A stretch of 64,000 nt of DNA from Paragonimus westermani (taxonomy: Eukaryota; Platyhelminthes; Trematoda; Plagiorchiida; Troglotrematidae), in contig QNGE01000913.1 in assembly GCA_008508345.1 (NCBI GenBank), positions 31,014 to 95,013 of the forward strand, in the 5' to 3' direction. Each line of letters opens with the position of its first letter. Positions within the stretch are counted from its first letter, which is position 1. Both the position numbers and the translations under genes were made by a program. Below the pieces are notes generated by a model, which saw only the letters and a program-made list of their open reading frames with translations, was not told where the DNA came from and searched no databases. Positions 35,166 through 47,551 of the stretch are shown here, piece by piece.

Positions 35166-35260
35166 TACGTAGATCAGCTGGTAGGACAATTGCCACGTCT
35201 GGGCATGGTGTTCGTGCCGCGTATTCAAATCCAGTGGGAGTCAGGATTTTTCGCAACTGG
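35166..35260 (+). repeat. tRNA-like (SINE-like) sequence
   Basis: An A-box-like GATCAGCTGGTAGG (about 35171) and a B-box-like GTATTCAAATCC (35221-35232) are spaced as in a tRNA, followed by a non-tRNA tail. No clean cloverleaf forms. It is probably an old tRNA-derived SINE, different from the hammerhead SINE at 53 kb. Confidence 0.35.
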
Positions 35261-38200
35261 ATCTCTTTCAAATTTTCAATGGCATTTAGCCTCAGCTACT
35301 GTTTGAAGTTTATTCTCTGTCTGACGTTCACAGCAATGCGTCATACCATGTTACGTGCGAGCTAAATGTTTTACGACTGGTGCTTGGACCGTACGCTTTC
35401 GGGACAGGCGAACGTCAGATTGAAGCCCTGTGCTAGTGGATGAGCATCGAAACTTAAATGCAGCACTGAAGTTTGGCGTGCAGGTCTCCACAACATGACA
35501 AAGGTTGTCAGATGAGAGTTTCAATACATATGCTCATTTTTTTTTGTTATTCTAGCGTGTCGGGTCCTCCACACGCAATTTATACAGCTAGCTTAATTTG
35601 ATTCCAGTGGTTTCGGATAAGTCTGTAGTCCATTTAGAAATCCCACGTATTTCGAGGAAGAGTCACCGGTGTTTGATTTGTCGCATTAGTGTATGCATTC
35701 GTTACGTACAGTTCATGTACTGCTGTAATACTATGAAGTACTACGGTACACGAGTGCATGAGTATGTGAGTGTATAGGTCGGTTGATCGATAACCTACCT
35801 TGAAATCGTCCTGACTTTCACTCGTGTGACAGTCTGTATGGTGGTTCTTAATGTTTGGTACAGCGGCCGACTTACGTGGCCTAAGTGGTTAATTTTGGTG
35901 ATCTGCGATGTTGACAGTTTTATTCGCTAGGATTATGTAAATTGAATTAGGCCAGGACAAATGGTGCGAGAACGGTGTCACCATTGATGCTTTTTGGAAA
36001 AAACTTAAATTCCCGCATACGGCTGTCGAGGGGGATTTGCGTAAGCTTGTGTTCCGAACACATCCACAGTAGTCCTTTTTGTTCAACGACTTGGTATTTT
36101 AACGAAATAACGCGTTTCCGCACCTTGTCAACATGGGTTTTAACTTGTGCTTTACCATAGTTATTGATACCTCACGTTAATGATATGAAACGATTTTGGC
36201 ATTCTTTAGAAAACTCGGCCTTAACGACGCCGATTACCATTTTTGTAGGGCTTAGGGCACTAGGATCATAGAGTTGTTCAGTAATGTCGATAACGGGTTG
36301 GGGATGGAACTGGTGTATATCGATCGGATCGGAAAGCGAAGAATGACCAAGTGGTTAGGGAAATCGACTATTTCGTATGCCGTCACTATACGTTTCACCC
36401 ACCGCAACTAGTATACGTCAGAAGTACACGCTTCTGAGTTTCCTTTTTCCAACTCCCACTGTTTCCTTATGTCTTCTATCCCGCGTTCCGTTCGTAACTC
36501 TGGAATACGTTTCGGTTCCATTCCAGGCAGTCGCCCAGATTGGTGTAACGTTTTGTTTTCCTTGTAGCTAGTTTGTACAGGAGACTGACCTGTCTTACTC
36601 TGTTTTGACGCACACGTAAACCTCTCGGCGGGAAGAGGTGAGACTGACTAGGAACCAAATTGGCAGACTACGCTTCCGGACCGGAATCATGTGTAGAGTT
36701 ATTTGCCAACAAGCAGGAACTCTAAGCAGAGCATTTGCTTTTACCGTAAGCTGCGCATACTCATAAGCTACTACTTCTTGTAGGTATGCCCAACATCTTT
36801 TTAGGTGGACGTTTTTGTATAAAACATCAGGTACACTGTACATCCCATTGTTCTGTGTTATCTCTGTTCCGAGTTTCCTGGGTGATTACGCCACCAGCGA
36901 ACACCAGTTAGCTGCTTGACGCTTATTAGGATGATGTTCTTGATCGATAAGCTAAATAGAAAGACGTGTGAGGAACCTGATAGTACTTGATAAAGTTTCA
37001 ACACCCGCTTAATGGAACGCTCAATCCGTTCCTCGTGCGATAATGAAGCTTCAGGGGCGATGCCAGTGGCAACAAAGTCAGCGAAGACTGCAGAACTGGG
37101 TTTAGCGGACAGAAGGGTCGCTGGAGCTCGAGTCAGAAGTCTTAGACCGAGTTTATTTTGTTAGTCTACCATTGAGAGATCCTCGGGCTCATCAGAATTT
37201 GCATTTATATCGATCGAATGATCATTGCTTACCTGACCGTTACCCGTTCATTACGGGCTACCGTGGGTGGTGAATCACTTAAACGAAAACGATGTTCTGA
37301 AAAGCAGTGTATGGCTCGGATGGTAATCATTGTTACTAGTGCGGTGACCCGCGCACAGCGCCGGTGCATGTATCAGGTGAAGTTTTGCTTGCTTGGGGTG
37401 GTCTTTTCAGCGTACGGCCGGAGTGACCCCACAATTTCCAAAGGAGTTCATGTTCCCAAGGATCAGCTCCAGACATCAAATGAATATAACCTACTTTTAT
37501 GCTATAACACCTGCAAGTTCTAACAATTCAACGGACCCACACACTCCCGACATGTCTTGAACGTGGCGACCGTGGCTGTCCTGTTTTAAACCCAATGGAG
37601 GCTGTAAGGACCACTGTGGAATGGCTCATGAAAGAGTATGCCTACCGCTAATTCTTAACTGCATGACTTAGGGATCTTATCTGGGGCGGTGGGTCAAAGT
37701 CAGTCAGGGTTCGGTGGTAGGTCTCAAGAATGACTTGACGCAGTTACGTCATTACCGCCTTTGACTGCAGGTATAGAAATGATTGTTGGCTGAAATTGGA
37801 TAATTGTACCAACTGCACTACGTGAACCCAAATGTGTCCATTCTTTACATGTGGATTGTATCCAACCTGTGCATTTTGCGTCTATTTACCAAGTGCCACA
37901 GTAGCCTTGAATTAGGTGTTTGAGTTTAAAATAAAAGATAGCTAACCACGAATTCTAAAAGGAACTCTTGAGCGCTATTGATGAGTCCACACTTTGCATG
38001 AGGGCGTTCGTGTTCGGCCTTCAGTTTGATCACCTTATCCTACACCTTTAGAAACTGCTCTTACCGAAAATGCGACGGATGAACTAAAAAGAAATTTTAT
38101 AGACTTACATAGAAGAAGACAAATTAGGACTGGGTTCGTGCTGTTAACTGTGGCCGTGCTGATATGCCTGACAGTTTCCAACCAGAGGTTTTGTTAATCG

Positions 38201-38730
38201 CGAAATTCCTAGCTTGACATTGTATCTACCTTCTTCCCTAAGCGAAGCGTTTATAAGTCTAGTCACATAACTGTTTGACTACTTAGCTTTACTCAGCCGG
38301 TGTTGATCCCGGTGGTTTATATCCAGCACGATAAGCGCTGTGCGGGCATACGGAACACATGATCCGAATAGTGTAGGTTGTGCCTTGTTCCCATTCAACC
38401 AATCGTTCGCATGCGGTAATTCTTTTTCACTCGGGTTAAGTGAGTGAATGGGCGACAGCCAAACATTGTAAGTCTATTCATGCCCCTTTCACAAACATGT
38501 ATATTTCTATATCATACGGCCCAGTGGATCGCAAACAATTCACCTTTCCGACGACTACTGGTCGCTCTTCCGACACCATAGATGACGAAGGTTAGCATTT
38601 GACATCAGAAGCAAGTGCGTGGAAGCTTGTCTACACACTCATGATTACAGGTTCGAACTCCGCCTACTTCGTTTGTTCCTTTCTCGTATCCACTTTTATC
38701 GCGTGACGTTAAAACTGTAGTGTGTAGACT
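35261..38730. other. No gene recognised
   Basis: Short frames only. A GGTTCGAACTCC stretch at about 38652 resembles a B box, but no matching A box or fold is clear. Confidence 0.45.
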
Positions 38731-38734
38731 CCCT

Positions 38735-39200
38735 TTGACATACTGAATTTTCCAAACTTCGGTCATGAATGTCTTATGGATGTCGCACTAAGCACTTTTT
38801 GCTGATCTTGCGACCGAATTGAGTAAGATGTGAGGTGGACGAATGATGGCTTAACGCAGTACAATTAGAGTTGCTGTCGGTTGATCAGCCACTATAGGCC
38901 GGGTTGGGACTCGCGATCCGGTGGGTCTGTGACTGAACAAGTTGTGAAGGATGGTACCCGATTGGTTTCGGTGGTGCGAATTTGGTCATTATTTGGCTGA
39001 TTTATCTGCGGATTAAACGCAGTTGATGCTAGACGCATGTGGTCTTATCTTCATTTCAAACGTGGTTGTTTGAGTTCAGACGGGTGCTTTCAGTGGCTTG
39101 GTCCTACCAATTCTGTTTTGCTTATTGATTAGGATTTCTTCTCCTCCTTGTTTGTGTGAGACTCAAACGTCAATGTTTAATCACTGGTGAATTGCTTGCT
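38735..39200 (+). mobile_element. RTE-like 3'-end relic
   Basis: Fragments in several frames (ALFADLATE near 38800, GGRMMA, then WFRWCEFGHYLADLSAD near 38960) follow the order of the RTE-like C-terminus at 24400-24645 and are followed by a similar 3' UTR context. Heavily mutated. Confidence 0.5.
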
Positions 39201-39888
39201 GCGTATACTGTCTACAAGTACCTTTGTTCAGGGCATATCACCAAATGGTTTAACTTGAAAACTGAAACAGTTCGTTTCCTTGATCAACTTGAATAAAATA
39301 TTGAGAAGACATAACTCATGTGGTGCTTTCCGGTGTAACCTCTTGTACATTCAGATCACACATGAACATGTAACTAATTATAAACAATAGTCAAAATTCC
39401 GCAGAATGAAAGCCATGGCTTAAGGTTTTAGGTTCGCAAGCTTCTGCAGAATGGAAAACTTTCTTACGTGCGTTTTGTAATGTCTCTGTCGGCCATAAGG
39501 TGCAATGCATCGGATAGTTTACAAATGTAATGGTAATGCATAAAACGACGGGCGTGTAACAATACAGAGCACTGCCCCTTACAAATACGGGTACTCTAAT
39601 CAGTCTCCGCCACGTGCATGAAAGCTGACGTGCACACGTACACCCATAACATTGGTCGAGATGTCCAGTGGCTGGTGTGTGGTCAACGTAACCGTGTTCA
39701 TTGGTCATACATGTTTGATTGGTTGGCGCGAGTGCGGGAATACATCGTTCACTTCATCAGTTACACTTATGTTGCGTATACCTTAGCTGTAAGTGTGCCG
39801 ACTACGATATGATGCTTATACAGATAACCTCAGGTTGGCTTGAAAGCAATGAGCTCCACACTATGAACATTCGTTGGTTTCTACACAG

Positions 39889-40135
39889 CTAATTTGTTCC
39901 AAATCAGTTCAGAAATCAATTGCGGCACTCACGTTACGTTCAGTTAAGCGGAACAACACGGACGTATCAGAGGTTGTGTTTGGCTTACCCACGGATGCGA
40001 TCTTCGAAGTCTGGTTCATTCTAAAGGAGGATTTGTCCCTAACTGTCTCGGCATGTCCGGAGGGTCGCGTACGTACACAAATACTGCTTTGAAAACTTAT
40101 TACCAGCAAACGTGCAAAATCCTATGAATAAACGG
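39889..40135 (+). CDS. Possible terminal exon with poly(A) signal
   Basis: An acceptor-like TTTCTACACAG ends at about 39888 and is followed by ~68 open codons with a protein-like composition (VSEVVFGLPTDAIFEVWFIL), TGA at 40090-40092, and AATAAA at 40127-40132. No upstream partner exon is identified, and the opposite strand is also open. Weak. Confidence 0.25.
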
Positions 40136-40139
40136 TGTT

Positions 40140-43100
40140 CAGAGGTCCGTATGATTTATCATTAAACGGATCGGCCTTAATCATCAGGATTCATTGCCGT
40201 CATCAGTGCAGATAGGTTAGAAAAATTGCAGATGATTAGACGTCGTGTGCAATGAAAATGAATAGGCGGAATTTGAGAGTTGTCACAATCATGAGTTCGA
40301 CAAAAGTGGAAGTTAATGTGTAAGGACTGAGTGACGCGAGAAGTATATGGTCGGTCCCAAATTGCGAAAGTGCAGAAAGCTAACGGGACCACTTGTCCCC
40401 ACACTGTGTTTCCGACCGGTCTGTATAGGTATTCGGAGACTATCAGTGCTCGCTTCCAGTAGCAGGATGTCTTCACTAAATCAAATGAGCATACTTTCCA
40501 TCAAAATCGGTCCATTCGGAGCACACTGACACCTGATAAGTTCAGTAGGGTGCAGAGTGTTTGCCATTAATAAATCCAGTAGATTACGTGAATTTCATGT
40601 TCGATGAAGGTGACAAAAATTCATGTACATAAAATTAGGCTAATATATGAAACATGAGGGCTTACACTCACATCTCCAATATGTTTCTGTTTTTGAGCAT
40701 GAGCAGTTGCTTGGATACTTTCATACTTCACGTACGTCAGGTTAGATGGTCACTGAGCATTCCCCTTAAATGAGACAACAGGTGGAATTGGTCATCTACT
40801 TGCCAGTCAACCAGTTACTAGTCAACTGAAGTTTGTATTGCCCCATTTTAACCCGGCTTTGCTAACGGATTCCAATACGTGTAGCGGTGCAGTCATCAGC
40901 TGGCACTTTTTCAAAGGAATTGGAAAGCCAATCATGCACGCACAGTGAGTACTTACGCGCCCCAGCAAGCAAGTCGGATAGACGGTAAGTTGCACAGACA
41001 GTAAATTTCATGTTATATGACCAAAGATTCACGCTGATTCATAGTTTGACCAAAGAAGGCTATGTCAGGCGGCGTAGTTATTCGCCTACGATAATTACTA
41101 TCCTGGCATATGATTAGGATGTACAGTGCGCACCAACGGTAGAGCTTGACTAAGCAGGTGCTCTATCTCAACCGTTAGAGGCTTGGTGGTAGCGTGCGCT
41201 GAAAAACTGATCTCATCTGGAGCAGTTGTTGCGGAAGTTCTCGCCGTATTGACCACACCAGTGACAGCTCTTTTATTCACAGAGTTTACGATTATTGACG
41301 CTACTAACAAACATTCTTTTGCAACAGGTTTTCTCAAGTCCGAAGTGGCTTCACAAGGTTACTAAAGAAAATAGGAGTTTCAATGTAAATAGGAAGCACT
41401 GTCCGTTATTGATAGTTGCTTAATTCCATGGAATAGAGTCATTATACTTGTCGGTCGTCCGCGAATGTCTAGAGTGAATGCTGTAGTTCGAATTTACTTG
41501 TATTAGCCAGACATCGACGCACACATAGAGTACTCAGTGCTCAGAAGCCCCAAGTCTACTGGATATGCCAGAACCAGTTAATTGGTCACCAGCGCAATGA
41601 CCAATAAGACTGATGCGTATGAACTTCATCGAGTCAGTTTAAAGTATTTTAAATGGTCTGCAAGTTGATGCACGTGGAACGTAATATCCGAATTTACGGT
41701 GATAAAATTCTCGAGACTGTTGGTTCACTTTGGTCTACTCAGTGAGATAGTAAGCAATACTGATATGCGAGTTACGTCGCATCAATTTTATTTTTGTCAA
41801 GTACATGCAGTGTGTTACCTCTTAACTCACTCAAATCGGCAATACTCAACTGGAAGTGTTGAAGGCGCCGTTGACACTTTCAAACAGACAATCCTAAAGG
41901 CGAAGGGGCGGAAGCTGTGGCGCAGTGCTTATTATTTGAAACGTACTTTCGCATAATTTGTTGTTAGTCGAAACCTTTTGAGGCAAAAATTGCGCATGTT
42001 ACTAGATACAGTAGTGTCAGCAGGTACCTATAAGGTTGCGGTGCTTCGGTAGCAAAGCCCGCAATTCTAATCTGAAGATAGCATGTGTGTACCTGATATC
42101 GCAGAACCAGATGGATATCAAGATTTGTGAATGTGAAGAGAACGGTTGTCTAACAAGTAGGAATTTCTTAATAATCTTTTGTTTGACATGTGAAGCAATC
42201 GCAGAATATGCCAGAATAAGTTGAATGAAATCTTCAACCTGATTGATTTCGGGACATAACGGAAATACTGAACAATCAAACACCAGTGAACTTGCGATCA
42301 GCTGTGGTTCCTGCTCGTATCAACTAGAATAGCGTTGCAAGTGAACACAACGAACAGACTTCACGATACAAGTGTCGAGGGAGGTGTTGAGGAGCATTGT
42401 CATAAACGGGCACGGACCGTATGTTCTACTCAATATTGACCATAAATTTTATACGTACACGCACGCTTACTACGAACGCTATCGGTGACACGTGTTCACT
42501 CTGTATACACCTGGTATACTGCTGATTTCACCCGCACCTTTACGACCGTGCAATCGTTTGTTCTCCTGGTTGGGAATGTCCCATTATCATTCTAGATGAA
42601 CTGTTGCTGCTGTTCTTTGGGTAGGTTTGCAAACTATGAAACATTCTATAGGGATACTGTGACAGATCGTACGTCAGATGAATTGTACGGATGATTTGAG
42701 ATGGAAGCCGTGGAGCCTGTAACAAGGGTCGCTTTTGTTGTATGTGCTGAGTGAATAAAATTTCAGTCTATGTTGACGATGATACTCGGTCTGACCGTGT
42801 CCACAACAGTGAGTGGGGCGTGTCAGTACGGGCAGTTACTAAGTGTAAGGAATATTAGTTAAGTCAGTGGGCGGCCTAGTTACTATCCTAGTATCAGAGA
42901 ATAAATTCCCAACCTAGTTGCTGACTGAGTTTGTTGACGCTCTATATACTGTTGTATGTGCAGCTAGTAAGCCGTTTACATACTAAGGATGCTCTTTTTG
43001 GATGTCTCAGAAAACGCACAATGATCCTTTTGAAGTCTCATACTTTGCTGTACCAGTCTTCACATTTTCAAGATGTCTCGCACCGGCTAGTAATACTTTG

Positions 43101-44935
43101 ATACGTTTACATTGAGCAGTTTATTCCAAATGGGCTGGTGTCTCATAGTCATTAGTCTGTTCTACAATACACAACCTAGAGAAAACATTGTCCATTCTTC
43201 CACAAAGTGTTAGGTGCAAAGTGGGCGTACGTTAACTGCTGCTAATGAATGGCAGCCATTGGTTTCGGTATTCAGTGGAAGTTTCACGCGTCCGGTTCAT
43301 GTTCGCACGGAGGGAGCGCAATCGCACGGAAAGGTACAGTCAGGCTCACTTCATTTTTCACTGCTTCTGCAAGGATATTGTGAAGCAATCCGGTTAGAGT
43401 GTCTTCCACCAAGGTGTGGAACGCAGGACTCCTAAAACATGACATTGGAATCAAAATTTTAAATAACTATTTAGAAATTACAATAATGCTGACAGTTGTT
43501 TTCAGCACAAGTTGGCATGTCTATTTATCAATTTTCAATAGGAGCTGAGTTACTTCAGGTGTCGTTTCTCTGGGTCGGAAGGTATCAAGCCCCGTTTGTG
43601 GAACACACTTTAATTCCTTGCAACTCACTTGTTTTAGAACTTTATTGCAGCACATCATGGTGATGAATACAAGTTCAATGGATGAAATCGTACCGATCTA
43701 CATGTTCCTAATGGTCTAGCACCGATAAGGCAGTTGCGTGTAAATGGACATTGAGGCCAGTGCTATTAAATGGTAGGAGACTGCATGGTATATTTATGAA
43801 CGACCTGTGATGTTACCGTACTTAGTTGGGATACTGCAGAATTCTGTCAACTTCTCAGAACTAATTATTATCCATTGGATTGACTCCCCAAAGTTGTGTA
43901 GAGACTCTAAATGTAAATTTTCCCTTCATATTGAGACAATATTTAAATCAATGACAAACCAATGAGCGAACTTTCGTTTGCTGCTAAGATATAACAACTG
44001 GATCGAGCTAGGAACAGAGTTGGTCAACCGGAGTAGATATTGTATTAGTCCCTTTCGTGCAGGTGCTCTCGCAAATAGTATGGTTCAATGTTACTCGATT
44101 CGACATGTGTGGAATTATTAATGTTAGAGGCAAGCCCTACGGTTGGTCCAACCGCATATAGCATAAAACAACCCTATTCTATTCCGCAACGTTTGATCTG
44201 ATGCAACTATGAAGACGGTGCAACATAATGTGGTGTCGCACGCAGCTTGTAAGTAGTATGGCATGATTTATGCGCACGGAAACCAACGACAGTTCCCAAC
44301 GCTAAAAAGACCAGGGAATAAAATCGAATGTTGGAGACGTGCATATGCGCCATGCACATAGTATCGTTAAAAAGAATGTTGCTGAGTTCCTTTCTTGACT
44401 GAAGGTAGACCACGAACTTCCCGAAGTGCTTTTTAGAGTTAGCGGCTTAAGGATGCAGCTAGAACCATGAACACTAATGCGCTTATCACGTCTTTTGAGA
44501 CCAAAATAACATGATAATTCTTCCAGGAGACACCAAACAACTCAATTCAAGTGCGTTCGGATCGTGAGGGTAGGCTTCTACCGAGCTAATTCGCGACCGC
44601 CTTGTGAATAGATGAGTTGAGTGTGATTTCATGGGTCCGCTATCGTCGATTGATTGACGATAATGCACTTGCAAATTTTTATATCAGATCTCTCAAATTC
44701 GCATAAGTTCTTGTTCTGGTAAGCTTCTTTTCGAGAGTGAGCTTCCCTCTAAGTGATAGAACGATAGCTAACTTGTAACTACTATTACCGATGATCATGT
44801 AGTCGTGACTTTAAGATTTACTTCCGAAGTCGTCGTATATGGAAGACTTTTTTCTTGGTTAAACTGTTGAATCAGCCTTGACGAACTGTGATTCAAGTCA
44901 GGTGGCTTTTATACAAAGCAGTTTACTAAAATTTG
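40140..44935. other. No gene recognised
   Basis: Scattered frames of 60-90 codons on both strands, none with a recognisable domain or paired splice sites. 41098-41365 is open on both strands but low-complexity in feel. Confidence 0.45.
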
Positions 44936-44942
44936 CCGGCGT

Positions 44943-44982
44943 TATTATTACTACTGTTATTGTAATTATTGTTACTGCACAA
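44943..44982. repeat. Imperfect TTA/TTG microsatellite
   Basis: A run of TTA, TTG and related trinucleotides, downstream of the minus-strand terminal exon. Confidence 0.7.
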
Positions 44983-45017
44983 AAGTAGTTTGTCAGATAT
45001 GCTGACTTAAAAGAGAT

Positions 45018-45285
45018 CTAATCAAGAAAACTATCATCCTCAGCTGATTGCCAGCGAGCGACCAAACTGGCACGTTCAAACGCAGCAAAAGCTTCATCAG
45101 TTGAGCTACAAATCGGTTCTAGGAGTTCAGAAATTTCACATTTGGATTTAGTTATCCACCAATCCACCAGAAGGTTCAGGAGGTCGAACGCTTCAGCAGT
45201 TATCAGGTGGGTAACTGAATCCAGCTGAGTGCTGGATTTCGTAGTTTTGCTAGTAGAGCGCCCGCCGCGTCTTACCATGCTCTTT
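45018..45285 (-). CDS. Terminal exon of an unrecognised host gene
   Basis: On the minus strand an acceptor (AGCAACAG, ending 45286) opens an 89-codon exon ending TAG at 45018-45020. Its start phase (one base completing a codon) matches exactly the two bases left by the exon at 47019-47551. The product segment has a basic Arg/Gly/Ser patch (MVRRGGRSTSKTTKSS) followed by an acidic helical part (TAEAFDLLNLLVDWW, STDEAFAAFERASLVARW) and ends EDDSFLD. No family recognised. Confidence 0.55.
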
Positions 45286-45465
45286 CTGTTGCTAGTTCAG
45301 GTCCAGACGAAATCAAAACCTGAAACAACTGGGTCCCTCCCAGCTTTTTGTTACTAGTTATGTTCATGTCAACTCTGCTCCATTTACTTTAGTGATTAAC
45401 TTACTAATTTTCGTTATTTTTATGTTATTGTTTAGCAGGCAGCCGCATTTGTGTGAACATTCAAA

Positions 45466-46100
45466 ATGGATGACGCACGATACGACCTTCAAAGACCAAT
45501 CAATATGTTTCATGTGGAACGATCCGATATGGAAATTAATTTGGTAGATCTCGTAACAAATACCCAGGTGGGGTCAGCCATGCAAATGCATGTGTAAGTT
45601 TGAGTGGTGCACTTTTGCATATCGTTACGTTTCTGTTTTCATGTCAGTCATCCTTTATGAACACTGCTACTTATAATCGTTTCCAGTAAGCGGTTAATTA
45701 TCACGCGTTTTCTATCTTGGTCTGCATGTGGTCACGTGATCAATAAGACTGGAGCTTAACTTAACTTTCTAACAAAGGTATATTGCTAGTTCATAGTTCA
45801 TAAGTTATGTAATACAGCTGTACCTCTATCGTAATGATCATAGAATAATTTTGAATAGGACCTGTTGATACAAGCCGGCGAACTGAAATCACGAAGTATG
45901 TGTACCAATGAAAGCCTAGTTCATTTGTTCCGCGTCATGTATTCCGAGTCCCCTTGCAGTGTGTTAAGACAGGGGGCTCGTGGAAGAGTAAGAACACATT
46001 TTATCCATCACGCTCTGAACAACATAAACTGGGGCAGGACTTGGTGTTGGGGCTGGTGGTTTTGCCCTGCTTTTCTTTTCAGAAGCTGTTCGGAGTATAA
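45466..46100 (+). CDS. Candidate three-exon, 82-codon gene nested on the opposite strand
   Basis: Exons 45466-45567, 45859-45987 and 46083-46100, all phase 0. ATG follows CATTCAAA. Exon 1 reads MDDARYDLQRPINMF to LVDLVTNTQ and exon 2 reads DLLIQAGELKSRSMC to VLRQGARGR; exon 3 adds KLFGV and TAA. Splice sites are CAG|GTGGGG, GAATAG|GAC, AGA|GTAAGA and a strong pyrimidine tract TTTTCTTTTCAG|AAG. Introns are 291 and 95 bp. An alternative donor GTAAGT at 45594 breaks the frame in exon 2. The product is acidic at the N-terminus and helical, with no known domain. It lies in the intron between the two minus-strand exons. Confidence 0.45.
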
Positions 46101-47018
46101 TATTTTGTCCACAAACTTGTAGTTTTCCACAGGTTTCTTCCTGTGTTGAGTAAGGCGTTAACGCGTTATTTGGGCGTGTAATTGAAACACAATGCATCCC
46201 AATTCGCGCAGTCAGCGAACGATAGCCAACGCTTTAATGGGGATCTGACAATTGCGGGTCTTTACCTGCGCTTGATCTACGTGTAGCAAAGCATCAGTTC
46301 GCTGGATCACTTTTCTAGTCAAAGGGATTTCATCATACATTCTACTAACAAAATTGTGAGTCAGTTCGCCCAGCGCATATATACGCACACAGAGACGCTA
46401 TCCAAGAACATAAGTGAGCTTGGTCTGTCTTTAAATCGGGAAGAACAAGGTTCCTCTATAGCCATCAGTGTTTAGAACAACTGTTACCAAAATGATCGAT
46501 CGATCATTTGTGACGTAAGCAGAAAATTCAGTCCTGTCCGTTCAAACTCCAAATCTTTGCCTGACGGTCTGTGTCTGGGATTGGCGAACGTGCGTTGATG
46601 TTACATCCCGAGTTAAGGCATTTTAATGGGATGACAGCCGCCAATGAAACACTCCATTATTCATAAATCAGGATCTTCTGACTTTCGGTCGAACTGTCGT
46701 GCTCAGGAGTTTGATGGCGGGATATACTGATTTGCTAGGAATATACGTTAATACACTTTTGCGGAAATAACTGCCAAATTCGCTGCCTGAATGAAAAGAT
46801 GTGAGCGACGACAATAGCGGCTATAATTTAGTGAAAGGCTTCAACAGGCAGCATATTATAATAGCAATATTACCACCTGAATCACAGTGACCTGATCTAT
46901 GCATATTTCTAACAGTCTTCCGTACAAGGTCGTAGACTATTCGAAAGTTAAATGTGGGTTTGATAGAATCAGTCAATTTTAGAAACACGGATGTCTTACT
47001 CTTTCATCTGAGCCTTAC
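46101..47018. other. No gene recognised (intron of the minus-strand gene)
   Basis: No open frames with coding character. A (GATC)-rich spot near 46495-46505 is the only local oddity. Confidence 0.4.
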
Positions 47019-47551
47019 CTCATGCACTTGCTCTCCATTTCCATTTCTGTCATCTGTCCTAACAGACTATCTGACTGAGGATTGCATTTCAACCACGGTA
47101 CGGAAACGTTCGGTTGAAATCCGTGCAATGTTTCCATAATTTGGTCCTTGTTAATGGTTTCCAGTTCCTCACTGGATGCTCCATCAGAGTCCATAGCAAT
47201 GACATTCTGTTTAGCAGGCTGTTTCAGCTGAGTCCAGTATGGCACTGGATCGTCTGGTCGATCCAGTGCATCTTGATCGCCGTTAATCCGAGACAGCTCT
47301 GGGCACACAGTCTCTCGGATGTGTTTGATGAATTCCTCGTCATCCAGTAGTCCGCTGAGTATGGTGCTCAAAATATCTGAGCAGAGAACCCATTGAGTCT
47401 GAGTAAGCTCCTCTTGGTATCCGGTTCGGGTCAAGACGTTGGAAAGCGAGTGCGCTGGATGCAAGAACAGCGTGCTGAAATGAGCATTATGCAAGTACAA
47501 TGCGGTTATCATCTTAGGATTGGCGTAATACTCTATGTTCAAGAATCCGCT
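47019..47551 (-). CDS. Internal exon of an unrecognised host gene
   Basis: This 533-bp minus-strand exon follows acceptor TTCAACCAG and ends at a near-consensus donor, ATGAG|GTAAGG. It is fully open with 177 codons plus two bases. It begins with an aromatic helical segment (GFLNIEYYANPKMITALYL). A region rich in Leu and Asp (LSTILSGLLDDEEFIKHI, CPELSRINGDQDALDRPDD) comes next, then an acidic Ser-rich stretch. Phase joins to 45285-45018. The combined ~267 residues look like the C-terminal end of a larger, probably intracellular, protein. I do not recognise it. Upstream exons should lie at higher coordinates but were not found. Confidence 0.55.

Noticed and set aside
38640..38670. GGTTCGAACTCC as a tRNA gene
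   Set aside because: Only a B-box-like string; no A box at the right distance and no cloverleaf.
45964..46197. Minus-strand frame with a Pro/Ala-rich PAPTPSPAP segment
   Set aside because: It is the complement of a polypyrimidine tract and second exon of the plus-strand candidate gene, and has no good splice donor.
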